From NCBI RefSeq assembly GCF_018613195.1, contig NZ_JAGGQQ010000008.1, positions 248,001 through 312,000 on the forward strand: a stretch of DNA of 64,000 nt. The letters are read 5' to 3'. The stretch comes from Bacillus sp. ISL-45 (GTDB lineage Bacteria; Bacillota; Bacilli; Bacillales; Cytobacillaceae). The notes under the pieces were generated by a model, which was not told the DNA's origin, ran no database searches, and saw only the letters and a list, made by a program, of their open reading frames with translations. Position 1 is the first letter of the stretch, and every line of letters begins with the position of its first letter. Below, in pieces: positions 1 through 9,798 of the stretch. Both the position numbers and the translations under genes were made by a program.

Positions 1-8
1 AGTGAATC

Positions 9-1427
9 ATGAGAACCTTGCAGCCGATTGTATCCCCTAAAAATATTGCCATCATAGGTGCTTCAGAAAGATTCCATCAAAATGCCGGGCGTGTAATGGT
101 GAATCTTCAGAAATCTAACTATTCCGGGGAGATCTTCCTGGTTAATCCCAACTATGAAAGTATCTCGGGAATTCCATGTTATCCGAGCGTACTTGAAATT
201 AAAGATGAGATTGACCTTGTATGTATAATAGTTCCCTACTTACATACCCCGAAAATTTTAAAAGAATGTGTAAAAAAACAGGTGAAAAGTGTCGTCATTA
301 TTAGTTCAGGCTTTTCTGAGAGCGGACCGGATGGGGTTATCAGGGAGGAAGAGCTGAAAGAAATTATAAGAGGGACTAATATAACCGTTTACGGTCCAAA
401 CTCACCTGGTTTCTATCATTTTATTGGTAGTTGGGGAATCTCTTTTTCTCCCCGTTTCGAGCCGAAAAACTTCCGGAAAGGATCTGTAGGCCTAATTAGT
501 CATGGAGGCAGTATAGGACGGGCTGTACTCGATGCAAATGAAAAAGGACTTGGGTTTTCGTATTGGCTTTCTCCCGGCAACGAGATGGATATCAACATGA
601 ATGATTGTTTTGAATTTTTAATTGATGACCCTTCAACCGAAACCATTCTATTGATCATTGAATCTATTTCAGAAGAAGAACGTTTTTTTCGACTCCTGCA
701 TCAGGCCTATATCAAGCAGAAGCCAGTTATTCTGCTCCCAATCGGTCATTCAGAAATTTCCCGGATCGCAGTAAAGCATCACCTTGGAAGAAATAATGAC
801 TATGCAATTCCATGGGATATGGTGACTCATCCCGGGTTATTAAAAGCTGAAAGCATCGACGAGGTAGTATCCATATCCTGGATGTTTGATTCGTTTAAAA
901 AATCAAGAGGAGAGCGTACAGTTATCTTTTCATGGGCAGGGGCGACCTCCATTTACTTGGCTGATTTATGCGACAAATACGGAATTCCGCTTCACCCTTT
1001 GTCAGCAGAAATCCAGCAGAAAATCATTGAGATTACTGGGATTAACAAGTCATTTATGAATCCATTGGATCTTACGACGATTGTTTATGATGACTTATCT
1101 AAGTTGACTTCTTGTTTGGAGGTTCTATATGAATCGGGAGAATTTGATAATATTATTGTCCCTTTTCCCTTTCAGGTAGACTATCAAAATGAAATTCTTT
1201 CAGGACATATCAAAAAAATAATGAATGAAAGTGATTGTCTATTTATTCCTATCTTTATGTCTCAAGGCTATCAGGATGAACTAGCTATTGAGATATTAAA
1301 AGAAACTAAGAAACCTTATTTTTTCAATGAAAGTACCGCAATTAAGTCGCTTTCTGCCTATGTGAAATATTCAGCCTGTCAAAAACAAAAGGAGGATTTA
1401 AATGGAAAAATTATTAAATCCAGCTGA
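9..1427 (+). CDS. Acetyl-CoA synthetase (ADP-forming) alpha-like CoA-binding protein
   Basis: The 472-residue protein has an N-terminal CoA-binding Rossmann domain (IIGASE near residue 15, residues about 1-130) followed by succinyl-CoA-ligase-like flavodoxin domains (ISHGGSIG near residue 165). This is the domain order of the alpha part of NDP-forming acyl-CoA synthetases. No ATP-grasp (beta) domain is present, so it would need a partner, possibly encoded upstream of the window, or it has another CoA-related role. The ATG at 9 lies at the very edge and no good ribosome binding site is visible, so the start is not certain. It overlaps the next gene by 26 bases, which indicates translational coupling. 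Family assignment is firm; substrate is unknown. Confidence 0.75.
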   Translation: MRTLQPIVSPKNIAIIGASERFHQNAGRVMVNLQKSNYSGEIFLVNPNYESISGIPCYPSVLEIKDEIDLVCIIVPYLHTPKILKECVKKQVKSVVIISSGFSESGPDGVIREEELKEIIRGTNITVYGPNSPGFYHFIGSWGISFSPRFEPKNFRKGSVGLISHGGSIGRAVLDANEKGLGFSYWLSPGNEMDINMNDCFEFLIDDPSTETILLIIESISEEERFFRLLHQAYIKQKPVILLPIGHSEISRIAVKHHLGRNNDYAIPWDMVTHPGLLKAESIDEVVSISWMFDSFKKSRGERTVIFSWAGATSIYLADLCDKYGIPLHPLSAEIQQKIIEITGINKSFMNPLDLTTIVYDDLSKLTSCLEVLYESGEFDNIIVPFPFQVDYQNEILSGHIKKIMNESDCLFIPIFMSQGYQDELAIEILKETKKPYFFNESTAIKSLSAYVKYSACQKQKEDLNGKIIKSS

Positions 1428-2088
1428 TGCTTTAAAGCATATCAACAGTGGTGACACTTTGCTGGTTGGAGGATTTGGGCTTTCGGGAACACCTTTGACC
1501 CTAATTGATGAATTGGCTGTTTCAAATAAACAAGACCTTACAGTCATTAGCAATAATTTAGGTGAAGAAGGCAGGGGATTAGGAAAGCTCCTGCTGGAGG
1601 GCAAATTAAAAAAAGCAAAAGGTTCCTATTTCACGACTAATCGAGATGCTGTTAAAGCCTGGTCAAAGGGCGAGCTGGAAATTGAATTGATTCCTCAGGG
1701 AACATTGGCGGAAGCCATCCGCAGCGGTGGAGCAGGGATCGGTGGCTTCTTTACTAAAACCGGAGCTGGAACAAAACTTGCTGAAGGAAAAGAGGAAAAA
1801 GTAATTGATGGCGAAACTTACATCTTTGAAAAAGCCATCAAAGGGGATGTGGCGATTATCAAAGCACTTAAAGCTGACACTCTTGGGAACCTAGTTTATG
1901 ACAAAACGGCAAGGAATTTTAACCCAGTTATGGCAACGGCAGCGAAAATTGTAATTGCTGAGGTAGACGAAATTGTAGAAGCAGGAGCTTTTGCTCCGGA
2001 AGAAGTGGTTACGCCGCATCTATACGTCGATTTCATGGTTCTAAACCGTTATGTGAAAAAAGGAGGGAGATACGTTGAGTCGGTCTGA
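1402..2088 (+). CDS. 3-oxoacid CoA-transferase subunit A
   Basis: This 228-residue protein is a typical family I CoA-transferase A subunit, with the glycine-rich GGFGLSGTP segment near residue 23 and GGAGIGGF near residue 111. With the B subunit it would move CoA from a donor such as succinyl-CoA or acetyl-CoA to a free carboxylic acid. The start ATG at 1402 follows AGGAGG at about 1390 and lies inside the end of the preceding gene. It overlaps the B-subunit gene by 14 bases. In this operon it most likely activates the acid imported by the TRAP transporter encoded downstream. The acyl substrate cannot be read from sequence. Confidence 0.9.
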   Translation: MEKLLNPADALKHINSGDTLLVGGFGLSGTPLTLIDELAVSNKQDLTVISNNLGEEGRGLGKLLLEGKLKKAKGSYFTTNRDAVKAWSKGELEIELIPQGTLAEAIRSGGAGIGGFFTKTGAGTKLAEGKEEKVIDGETYIFEKAIKGDVAIIKALKADTLGNLVYDKTARNFNPVMATAAKIVIAEVDEIVEAGAFAPEEVVTPHLYVDFMVLNRYVKKGGRYVESV

Positions 2089-2731
2089 AAGGATTAAAAT
2101 CGCCAAGAGGGTGGCAGAGGAATTAAAAGAGGGTGAAGTCGTCAATTTGGGAGTCGGCATTCCTACTATAATTCCAGATTATCTTGGTGATAAAAAAGTG
2201 TACCTACAGTCTGAAAACGGCCTTTTGGGAATGGGGCCGACACCTGCTGATGAAGACATTGATATGGATTTGATCAGTGCGAGTAAAAAACCGATTACCA
2301 TGGATGTCGGTGCCTCACTCTTTGACAGCTCAGATTCCTTCTTGATGATTCGTGGCGGACATATTGATGCTGCAGTCCTCGGTGCTTTGCAGGTGGATGA
2401 AACCGGGGAAGTTGCTAACTGGGCAGTACCTGGTGAAACGATTCTTGGAGTAGGCGGAGCCATGGATTTAGTTGCTGGAGCTAAGCGTATGATCATTGCT
2501 TCCATGCATTTATCTAAGGATGGTAGCCCAAAAATTGTAAAAGAGCTTTCCTTTCCAAGCAGCGGAGCAAGAAAAGCTGACATGATTGTAACAGAACATG
2601 CTGTATTCAGGTTTATCCAAGGAAAAATGTATCTTGTCGAAATTCTCTCCGATATCTCTGTTGAGGAATTACGTGAAATAACAGATGCTGACTTTTCCAT
2701 AATTGAAAAAACAAAAATAAAAGCAAATTAA
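2075..2731 (+). CDS. 3-oxoacid CoA-transferase subunit B
   Basis: The 218-residue B subunit carries the catalytic glutamate motif SENGLLGMGP near residue 47, where family I transferases form the glutamyl-CoA thioester. The start is TTG at 2075, nine bases after AGGAGG at 2061-2066, inside the A-subunit gene, so the two subunits are translationally coupled. Later motifs (GGHIDAAVLGALQVD) match the family. It pairs with the A subunit to activate a carboxylate as its CoA ester. Whether acetoacetate or another acid is the real substrate is open. Confidence 0.9.
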   Translation: MSRSERIKIAKRVAEELKEGEVVNLGVGIPTIIPDYLGDKKVYLQSENGLLGMGPTPADEDIDMDLISASKKPITMDVGASLFDSSDSFLMIRGGHIDAAVLGALQVDETGEVANWAVPGETILGVGGAMDLVAGAKRMIIASMHLSKDGSPKIVKELSFPSSGARKADMIVTEHAVFRFIQGKMYLVEILSDISVEELREITDADFSIIEKTKIKAN

Positions 2732-2741
2732 GGGGGATTTA

Positions 2742-3743
2742 ATGATGAAGAAGTTCTTGGCAGTTTTAGTTGCATTTATGTTGGTGGTTTTAACAGCTTG
2801 TTCTTCAGATGAGACAGGAAGCAGCCAGAGTGGAAAAGAAAAGCAGGAAGCAACTGGTGCTCCAAAAGATATGGCTTTTGGATCCGCCACAGTTGGCGGC
2901 TTCTGGTATACATTGTCCGGAGCAATGGGCGAAAAAATGAAGGAAGTATATCCTGATTCATCTGTCACAGTAGTAGAGGGCGGCTCTGTTTCCAATCTTT
3001 TAGGGCTAAGCCAGGGCACGTTCGCGCTTGGATTCAGTAATGGCCAAACGGTCCCGGAAGCATTGAATGGAATTAACTCGTTCAAAGAAAAGGTGGACAA
3101 TGTCAGCACGGTTGCAACCCTATATCCAAATGTATTCCATATCGTTGTTCGTGCCGATTCTGATATCAAATCCGTTAAAGATTTAAAAGGGAAGAAAGTC
3201 AGCCCTGGAATTAAAGGTTACAGCGGAGAGTTAGCTTTCATTGATATTTTGGATCTAAATGGCATGAGTTATGACGATCTTGGAGGAATTGAGTATATCG
3301 GTACAGCTGATGGAGCAGACCTTCTTCGTGACGGGCATATCGATGCAATTGTAGGAATGGTTTCAGCTCCGGTTTCCACTTTCCAGGAACTTGATACAAC
3401 TCTTGGTATCAGATTGATTCCTTTAGATGATGAAACTGTTAAAGGGCTTCATGAGAAAAATGAAGGTTACCTTGAATATACGATTGAAGGTGGAACATAT
3501 TCAAATGTAAAAGAGGATGTAAACACTGTCGCTGGATACACTGTTTTACTGGTTAACGATGATTTAATGGACGAAGACACGGTTTATAAGCTTACAAAGA
3601 TGATGGTAGAAGAAAAAGACACTTGGGCAACATTATCACCAATCATGAAAGATTTTAGTGCTGAATATTCAGTGGAAAATAACGTAGGCAAGCTTCATCC
3701 AGGAGCAGAGAAATATTACAAGGAAGTTGGGGCACTTAAATAA
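2742..3743 (+). CDS. TAXI-family TRAP transporter solute-binding lipoprotein
   Basis: This 333-residue extracytoplasmic binding protein starts with a lipoprotein signal (lipobox VVLTAC, Cys20) after an AAGGGGG ribosome binding site. The mature part has the TAXI-type TRAP receptor pattern: FGSATVGGFWYTLSGAM near residue 46, then a Ser/Gly-rich ligand region and a periplasmic-binding-protein fold. It should bind a carboxylate outside the cell and hand it to the fused permease encoded immediately downstream. Its place between the CoA-transferase and beta-oxidation genes suggests that the imported acid feeds this operon. TAXI receptors are poorly characterised, so no ligand is proposed. Confidence 0.9.
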   Translation: MMKKFLAVLVAFMLVVLTACSSDETGSSQSGKEKQEATGAPKDMAFGSATVGGFWYTLSGAMGEKMKEVYPDSSVTVVEGGSVSNLLGLSQGTFALGFSNGQTVPEALNGINSFKEKVDNVSTVATLYPNVFHIVVRADSDIKSVKDLKGKKVSPGIKGYSGELAFIDILDLNGMSYDDLGGIEYIGTADGADLLRDGHIDAIVGMVSAPVSTFQELDTTLGIRLIPLDDETVKGLHEKNEGYLEYTIEGGTYSNVKEDVNTVAGYTVLLVNDDLMDEDTVYKLTKMMVEEKDTWATLSPIMKDFSAEYSVENNVGKLHPGAEKYYKEVGALK

Positions 3744-3782
3744 GACCAACTCATGACATCCCATGAAAAAGAAGGTGAAATT

Positions 3783-5750
3783 ATGTCTAAGCAAGATATA
3801 GCAGACTTGGAAGCATCAAAAATTGTAACTGAATATGATGAAGATGGAAATCTTAATAGCAAGCTGCGCCTTTTAAAGGGCGCAGCTGCAAAGGTCATCT
3901 CGATTGTTGCTGTCTTAATGTCACTGTTCCATTTATATACGGCTTTCTTTGGGGTATTTGAGTCAATTCTACAGCGGTCTGCCCATCTGGCATTTGCACT
4001 TGTTTTAACATTTGCAATCTACAAGCCGTCCAAAAAAGCAGTAAAGGATGAGAGCATCCCTTGGTATGATTGGTTATTTATGATCTTATCAATCGTGTGT
4101 TATTCGTATTACGTCATGAATGCTCAGGTCATATCTTCTCGGATGAGTTATATTGAGCAGCTGACAACAATGGAAATTGCAATCGGGATTGTGTCTGGCT
4201 TGTTGTTAATCGAAGCGACACGGCGTGTGATTGGCAATACGCTTGTGATTATCATTTTTATTTGTATCGTTTACGGTGTTTGGGGACACCTGATTACCGG
4301 CCCTCTTTCCCATCGTGAATTTACCATCATGTGGATTGTTGATCACTTGTTCTATACAGTAACAGGAATATTCAGTACTCCTCTTGGGGTATCAGCCACA
4401 TTTATTTTTCTGTTTATATTGTTTGGAAAGTTTCTTGAGGTTTCAGGAGCCGGGCAATTTTTCATCGATCTTTCAGTTGCCGGCATGGGGAAATATCGTG
4501 GGGGTCCAGCGAAAACGGCAATCGTTGCCAGCTCCATCTTGGGTACGATTTCAGGGAGTGCTGTTGCCAACACTGTAACAACTGGTGCCTTCACTATTCC
4601 GTTAATGAAGAAAACCGGTTATAAGCCCCATTTTGCAGCAGCGGTTGAATCGGTTTCCTCTACAGGCGGGCAAATTATGCCTCCGATTATGGGAGCATCT
4701 GCATTTATCATTGCATCCTATTTGGGTGTTCCTTATATGGACGTAGCCGTAGCCGCTATTATTCCAGCAGTCCTTTATTACGCCTGTTTATATTTTCAAG
4801 TTGATATGAGGGCGAGACGTTTAGGATTGGTCGGTTTAAAGAAAGAGGAGCTTCCAAAAGTTTTAAGTGTTTTGAAAAATGGATTCATGTTTTTTATCCC
4901 GCTTGTGGTGATAGTAGTCATGCTCAGCTCGGGTTCTTCACCTATGAAGGCAGGCCTCTATTCTATTGGGGTAACCATATTGGTAGCCGCGTTGAAAAGT
5001 GTAACTAGACTATCATTCGCGAAAATTTTCAAGGCACTTGATTTAGGAGCCAGGGCAGCAATTGAAACTGCAATTGCCTGTGCGGCATCGGGATTTATTA
5101 TCGGGATTATTGGGCTGACAGGCATTGGACTGAAATTCAGCAGTCTAATCATTGATTTATCTGGCGGTATTCTAATCGTTACGCTTATTTTCACTATGAT
5201 TACCAGTATCATTCTCGGAATGGGCCTTCCTACGGTGGCTGCTTACATAGTGCAGGTTCCGCTTACGATTCCGGCATTAATAGAACTGGGTGTATCACCG
5301 CTTGCTGCACATATGTTTGTATTCTATTTTGCAGCCTTATCCGCTATTACTCCACCAGTAGCTCTTGCTGCTTTTGCTGCTGCAGGGCTTGCTGGATCAG
5401 ACCCAATGAAAACAGGGTTAACAGCAGTGAGGCTAGGCCTTGCCGCCTTTATTGTTCCGTATATGTTCGTTTATGGGGAGACCTTGCTTCTTGTTGGGGA
5501 CGTTCAGCATATTATTCTTTCTGTTGTAACATCCATTATCGGAATAATAGGAATTGCTTGGGCTGCTGAAGGCTGGCTGTTCCGCCATTCCTACTGGTAT
5601 GAAAGGGTAATCCTTTTTATCGGCTCTCTTTTGATGGTTAATCCAGGATTTGTATCAGATTTAATTGGATTTGCGATCCTGGCAGTTGTGTTTTTATATC
5701 AAAAGTTAATGCCAAAAGGGACACCAGTTGAAAATACGATCTCAAACTAG
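3783..5750 (+). CDS. TRAP transporter fused permease (DctQM type)
   Basis: The 655-residue membrane protein has an N-terminal four-helix DctQ-like part and a large DctM-like part with many hydrophobic helices and conserved stretches such as SGSAVANTVTTGAF and GLPTVAAYI. This is the usual partner of TAXI receptors. I place the start at ATG 3783, after GAAGGTGAA, rather than at the in-frame ATG at 3753, which lacks a ribosome binding site. It uses an ion gradient to import the ligand of the preceding lipoprotein. The stop is followed directly by the ribosome binding site of the next gene. Confidence 0.9.
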   Translation: MSKQDIADLEASKIVTEYDEDGNLNSKLRLLKGAAAKVISIVAVLMSLFHLYTAFFGVFESILQRSAHLAFALVLTFAIYKPSKKAVKDESIPWYDWLFMILSIVCYSYYVMNAQVISSRMSYIEQLTTMEIAIGIVSGLLLIEATRRVIGNTLVIIIFICIVYGVWGHLITGPLSHREFTIMWIVDHLFYTVTGIFSTPLGVSATFIFLFILFGKFLEVSGAGQFFIDLSVAGMGKYRGGPAKTAIVASSILGTISGSAVANTVTTGAFTIPLMKKTGYKPHFAAAVESVSSTGGQIMPPIMGASAFIIASYLGVPYMDVAVAAIIPAVLYYACLYFQVDMRARRLGLVGLKKEELPKVLSVLKNGFMFFIPLVVIVVMLSSGSSPMKAGLYSIGVTILVAALKSVTRLSFAKIFKALDLGARAAIETAIACAASGFIIGIIGLTGIGLKFSSLIIDLSGGILIVTLIFTMITSIILGMGLPTVAAYIVQVPLTIPALIELGVSPLAAHMFVFYFAALSAITPPVALAAFAAAGLAGSDPMKTGLTAVRLGLAAFIVPYMFVYGETLLLVGDVQHIILSVVTSIIGIIGIAWAAEGWLFRHSYWYERVILFIGSLLMVNPGFVSDLIGFAILAVVFLYQKLMPKGTPVENTISN

Positions 5751-5760
5751 GAGGAAGAGA

Positions 5761-6606
5761 ATGAAAACCATCACAGTAGTAGGTTCGGGTGTAATGGGAA
5801 AAGGAATCGCTTATACTTGTGCCGTTTCAGGATTCCAAGTCTACTTAAATGATATTAATGAAGAAGTACTGGGAAAAGCGAAGAACGAGATCTTCGCTCT
5901 TCTGGATAATAGTTTTCAAAAAGGGTTTATTTCTGAAGATCAATACGGAAAAGCAAAGGAACATCTTTTTTTTGAAACAGATTTGGGAATTGCAGCAAAA
6001 GATGCTGATTTAGTGATTGAAGCAGTTCTTGAAAAAATAGAGTTGAAGATTGATATCTTTAAAAAGCTGGACGGCATCTGTTCTCCAGAAACAATTTTGG
6101 CTACAAATACGTCGACCATGAGTCCAACAGAGATTGGAGCTCAAACTTCCCGCCCGGATAAAGTAGTCGCAATGCACTTCTTCAATCCGGTTCACAAAAT
6201 GAAGTTGATTGAAGTCATTCGCGGGTTGGAAACTTCAGATGAAACGGTACGTGCAGTCAAGGAAGTTGGAGAAAGATTGAAGAAAGAAACAGTTGAAGTC
6301 AATGAGTTTCCTGGCTTTGTTACTTCCCGAATGAACTGCCTCATTGGCAACGAGGCCATGAACATGCTGATGGAAGGTGTGGCATCGGCAGAAGATATTG
6401 ATAAAGCGCTAAAGCTTGGGCTCAACCATCCTATGGGTCCTCTGGAGCTGGCAGATCTGGTTGGCTTGGATACTCGATTAAGGAATATGGAGTATTTGCA
6501 CCAAACGCTTGGTGAAAAGTATCGTCCGTGCCCGCTTTTAAGTAAATATGTAAAAGCCGGGCGGTTAGGGAAAAAAAGCGGCAGCGGCTTCTACCAATAT
6601 TCCTAA
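5761..6606 (+). CDS. 3-hydroxyacyl-CoA dehydrogenase
   Basis: This 281-residue enzyme has the N-terminal NAD-binding motif VGSGVMGKGIA and the catalytic segment MHFFNPVHKMKLIEV, followed by the NEFPGFVTSRM segment that opens the C-terminal dimerisation domain. Length and motifs fit 3-hydroxybutyryl-CoA dehydrogenase. It should oxidise 3-hydroxyacyl-CoA to 3-ketoacyl-CoA with NAD, the third step of the beta-oxidation sequence encoded here. The start is ATG 5761 after AGGAGGAAGAGA; an upstream in-frame ATG at 5728 lies inside the permease gene and is unlikely. Chain-length preference is unknown. Confidence 0.92.
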   Translation: MKTITVVGSGVMGKGIAYTCAVSGFQVYLNDINEEVLGKAKNEIFALLDNSFQKGFISEDQYGKAKEHLFFETDLGIAAKDADLVIEAVLEKIELKIDIFKKLDGICSPETILATNTSTMSPTEIGAQTSRPDKVVAMHFFNPVHKMKLIEVIRGLETSDETVRAVKEVGERLKKETVEVNEFPGFVTSRMNCLIGNEAMNMLMEGVASAEDIDKALKLGLNHPMGPLELADLVGLDTRLRNMEYLHQTLGEKYRPCPLLSKYVKAGRLGKKSGSGFYQYS

Positions 6607-6619
6607 GGAGGTGGAGAAT

Positions 6620-7399
6620 ATGCATCAATACGAAAATCTCCTAGTTCAAATTGAACAGGGAACCATGTGGCTTACGATAAACCGTCCTGACTACAGAAAT
6701 GCATTGAATCAGGAAACACTTCAGGAGCTTGACGATGCTTTTCAATGGGCTGAAGCAAATGATGCCGTGAAGGTCATCATCCTGCAAGGCTCTGGGGAGA
6801 AGTCCTTCGCAGCGGGAGCTGATATTAAGCAGCTGCATGAAAGAAAAATGCTAGAGGCCCTTATACCAGGAATGCAGGGACTTTATAAAAAAATTGAGCA
6901 ATCAGGCAAAGTAACAATCGCCGCTGTCAGGGGCTACGCTCTGGGTGGAGGTTGCGAACTTGCCTTGGCCTGTGATATACGTATCGCTACTAAAAAAGCA
7001 AAGTTCGGATTGCCTGAGTTAAACCTGGGCATTATTCCTGGAGCAGGCGGAACACAGCGTTTGTCCAGAATTGTAGGCAAAGGTAAAGCGCTGGATATGA
7101 TTCTTACTGGCAAAATCATTGATGGGGAAGAGGCAGAAAGAATTGGTCTTGCTTCTTATCTAACTGAGGAAGAGGAATTGGAGCAAAAGGCAGAAGAGAT
7201 AGCCTATCAAGTTATGAAAAAGGGACCTGTGGCTATTAAACTGGCAAAGCTAGCGATACATAAAGGCTATGACGCAGATATTGAAACTGCCATGCTGATC
7301 GAAAAGCTTGCACAGGCTGTCGCGTTTGGAACAGAAGATAAAAAAGAGGGAACCCAAGCATTCTTGGAAAAGAGACCAGCGGAATTTAGCAATCGATAA
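6620..7399 (+). CDS. Enoyl-CoA hydratase
   Basis: The 259-residue crotonase-fold protein has the oxyanion-hole segment AAGADIKQL, the second oxyanion motif [13 protein letters not shown] and the catalytic [13 protein letters not shown] segment with both expected acidic residues. It should hydrate 2-enoyl-CoA to 3-hydroxyacyl-CoA, linking the acyl-CoA dehydrogenase and hydroxyacyl-CoA dehydrogenase of the operon. ATG 6620 is preferred because AAGGAGGT (6605-6612) is well spaced for it and would overlap the GTG at 6611. Family is certain, substrate range is not. Confidence 0.92.
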   Translation: MHQYENLLVQIEQGTMWLTINRPDYRNALNQETLQELDDAFQWAEANDAVKVIILQGSGEKSFAAGADIKQLHERKMLEALIPGMQGLYKKIEQSGKVTIAAVRGYALGGGCELALACDIRIATKKAKFGLPELNLGIIPGAGGTQRLSRIVGKGKALDMILTGKIIDGEEAERIGLASYLTEEEELEQKAEEIAYQVMKKGPVAIKLAKLAIHKGYDADIETAMLIEKLAQAVAFGTEDKKEGTQAFLEKRPAEFSNR

Positions 7400-7415
7400 A
7401 AAAGGAGAGATAGAA

Positions 7416-8576
7416 ATGGATTTTAGTTTTTCTGAAGATATTCAGTTTTTAAGAAGTAATGTACGCAGGTTTATTAAAGAAGAAGCAGAACCATTAGCAA
7501 TGGAGATTGAAGAAAAGGACATGATACCTGAGAAGCTGGTTGAGATGTCAAAGGAAATGGGCCTATTCGGTTTAAGCATTCCTGAAGAATATGGCGGTCT
7601 TGGACTCGATATGGTCGGGAAATGTGCAATATATGAAGAGCTTGGAAAAACACATAATGGTTACACAACATTGATAGGAGCACACACTGGAATCGGGTCT
7701 GTTGGAATTGTTGAGCTGGGAACAGAAGAACAAAAACAAAAGTATTTGCCAAAAATGGCTACAGGTGAATGGATAGGTGCTTTTGCTTTAACAGAGCCGA
7801 GCGCTGGCTCAAATGCTGCTGCATTGAAAACCACTGCCGTAAGAAAAGGTGACAAATACATTCTGAATGGCTCCAAGCACTATATTACAAATGCAGTTGA
7901 CGGACATGTCTTTACAGTGATGGCTGTAACAGATCGTGCCAAGGGAGCAAAAGGTATTACCTCTTTTATAGTAGAAAAAGATTTCCCTGGTTTTGTCCTT
8001 GGAAACGTCGAACAAAAGATGGGTTTAAGGGGCTCCCACTCTGCTGAGCTGTTCTTTGAAAATATGGAGGTTCCTGCAGAAAATGTTCTTGGCACAGAAG
8101 GACAGGGCTATATCAATGCTTTAAAAATCCTTGCAAATGGCCGTGCCGGTCTGGCTGCAAGAAATCTGGGATCATGTGAGAAACTCCTGGAGCACTGCTT
8201 GCAATACACCCAGGAACGGGAGCAATTCGGAAAGCCGATTATCGAAGTCCAGGCTGTTCAGCATATGCTTGCTGAAATTAGCATGCAGATCGAGGTTCTT
8301 AGGTCTATGACGTATCGCGTTGCATGGATGACCGATCAAAAAATGAGAGTCGTGAAGGAAGCGGCCATCGCGAAATTGTTTGCTTCAGAAGTATACAACA
8401 AGGTCGCCGATTTAGCGGTACAAATTCACGGTGGAATTGGGTATATGAGGGACTATCCAATTGAACGTTACTTCCGTGATGCGAGAATTACGAAGATTTA
8501 TGAAGGAACGTCCGAAATTCAACGCAATATTATCGCAAATGAACTGAAGCGTGAATCTTCCTATGTGGGGGTGTAA
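7416..8576 (+). CDS. Acyl-CoA dehydrogenase
   Basis: This 386-residue flavoprotein has the N-, middle- and C-terminal acyl-CoA dehydrogenase domains, including the FAD-contacting [13 protein letters not shown] and the C-terminal [13 protein letters not shown], whose glutamate is the usual catalytic base of short/medium-chain enzymes. It should form 2-enoyl-CoA and pass electrons to ETF, which is not encoded in the window. The start is ATG 7416, after AAAGGAGAGA; in-frame upstream codons lie within the hydratase gene. It begins the oxidation sequence after CoA activation. Confidence 0.93.
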   Translation: MDFSFSEDIQFLRSNVRRFIKEEAEPLAMEIEEKDMIPEKLVEMSKEMGLFGLSIPEEYGGLGLDMVGKCAIYEELGKTHNGYTTLIGAHTGIGSVGIVELGTEEQKQKYLPKMATGEWIGAFALTEPSAGSNAAALKTTAVRKGDKYILNGSKHYITNAVDGHVFTVMAVTDRAKGAKGITSFIVEKDFPGFVLGNVEQKMGLRGSHSAELFFENMEVPAENVLGTEGQGYINALKILANGRAGLAARNLGSCEKLLEHCLQYTQEREQFGKPIIEVQAVQHMLAEISMQIEVLRSMTYRVAWMTDQKMRVVKEAAIAKLFASEVYNKVADLAVQIHGGIGYMRDYPIERYFRDARITKIYEGTSEIQRNIIANELKRESSYVGV

Positions 8577-8579
8577 GGT

Positions 8580-9770
8580 ATGAATCAGCCTTATATTGTT
8601 GAATCTGTTCGTACAGCTATTGGAAGAATGGGTGGCACGATCAAAGATGTGACGGTGGACCACCTTGCTGAGAAGGTGATACGAGAAGTATTGAATCGCT
8701 CCAATTCTGAAGTGACAGTCGATGAAGTTATTCTTGGCCAGGCCAAGCAAAGCGCGGATACTTCCAATCTTGCCCGTCTTGCTGCATTAAGGGCGGAACT
8801 GCCAATTGAAGTAACCGGTTATACTGTCCATCGTCAGTGCGGTTCTGGCCTTCAAGCCATTAATAATGCCGATATGCAAATCAGGCTGGGATACTCCGAT
8901 GTAGTGGTAGCTGGAGGTGCGGAAAGCATGAGCACAGCCCCCTACTATATCCGTAATGCCCGCTATGGTTTTCAAGTAGGAAATGCGCAGATTCTGGATC
9001 CGAATACGGAAAGCCAGCCTTGTTCCCAGCCAATCGAAAAATACGGCAACCTTACCATGGGACTGACTGCCGAGAATCTTGCAGAAAAATATACTATTTC
9101 CAGGACAGAACAGGATGAATTTGCGCTCCGCAGCCAGGAACTTGCACATGCAGCAATCGAATCTGGCCGTTTTGAGAAGGAAATTGTCCCGGTTGAGTAT
9201 AAGCAGAAAAGGGAAACACAATTATTCAGTGTAGACGAACATCCTCGCATCACTACAATCGAAAAACTCTCAAAGCTAAAGGCTGTTTTCAAAGGAAACG
9301 GCACTGTGACAGCTGGGAATGCAAGCGGCCGAAATGATGGAGCTTCAGTCGTATTGATGATGAATGAACATAAAGTAAATGAATATGGTTTAAAGCCAAA
9401 AGCAAAAATCATCGCCCAGGCTGTGAGCGGAGTTTCTCCAGAGATTATGGGGATTGGTCCTGTGACCTCTACATTTAAGGCCTTAAAGCAATGCGGCCTG
9501 TCCATGAATGATATTGGACTGATTGAGCTTAATGAAGCATTTGCAGCTCAGGCACTTTCAGTAATCCGTGAATCAGGAATGGACATAAACAAGGTGAATG
9601 TAAACGGCGGAGCCATTGCTTTAGGTCATCCAATTGGGGCTACAGGAGCAATCCTTATGACAAAGCTGATTCACGAGATGGAACGCAGAGGCGAAAAGTA
9701 TGGCTTGGTCACGCTTTGTATTGGCGGAGGCCAGGGAATATCGACAATCATTGAGAACCTTCAAGTCTAA
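8580..9770 (+). CDS. Acetyl-CoA C-acyltransferase (thiolase)
   Basis: The 396-residue thiolase has the nucleophilic cysteine in HRQCGSGLQA near residue 84, the GGAIALGHPIGATGA histidine motif near residue 343 and the C-terminal LCIGGGQG cysteine. It should cleave 3-ketoacyl-CoA with CoA and release acetyl-CoA, or propionyl-CoA from branched substrates, completing the beta-oxidation spiral of this operon. It starts four bases after the dehydrogenase stop, so both are clearly cotranscribed. Degradative rather than biosynthetic use is inferred from its neighbours. Confidence 0.92.
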   Translation: MNQPYIVESVRTAIGRMGGTIKDVTVDHLAEKVIREVLNRSNSEVTVDEVILGQAKQSADTSNLARLAALRAELPIEVTGYTVHRQCGSGLQAINNADMQIRLGYSDVVVAGGAESMSTAPYYIRNARYGFQVGNAQILDPNTESQPCSQPIEKYGNLTMGLTAENLAEKYTISRTEQDEFALRSQELAHAAIESGRFEKEIVPVEYKQKRETQLFSVDEHPRITTIEKLSKLKAVFKGNGTVTAGNASGRNDGASVVLMMNEHKVNEYGLKPKAKIIAQAVSGVSPEIMGIGPVTSTFKALKQCGLSMNDIGLIELNEAFAAQALSVIRESGMDINKVNVNGGAIALGHPIGATGAILMTKLIHEMERRGEKYGLVTLCIGGGQGISTIIENLQV

Positions 9771-9798
9771 CTGGTTTTGCCAAAAAGGAAGTGTTGAG

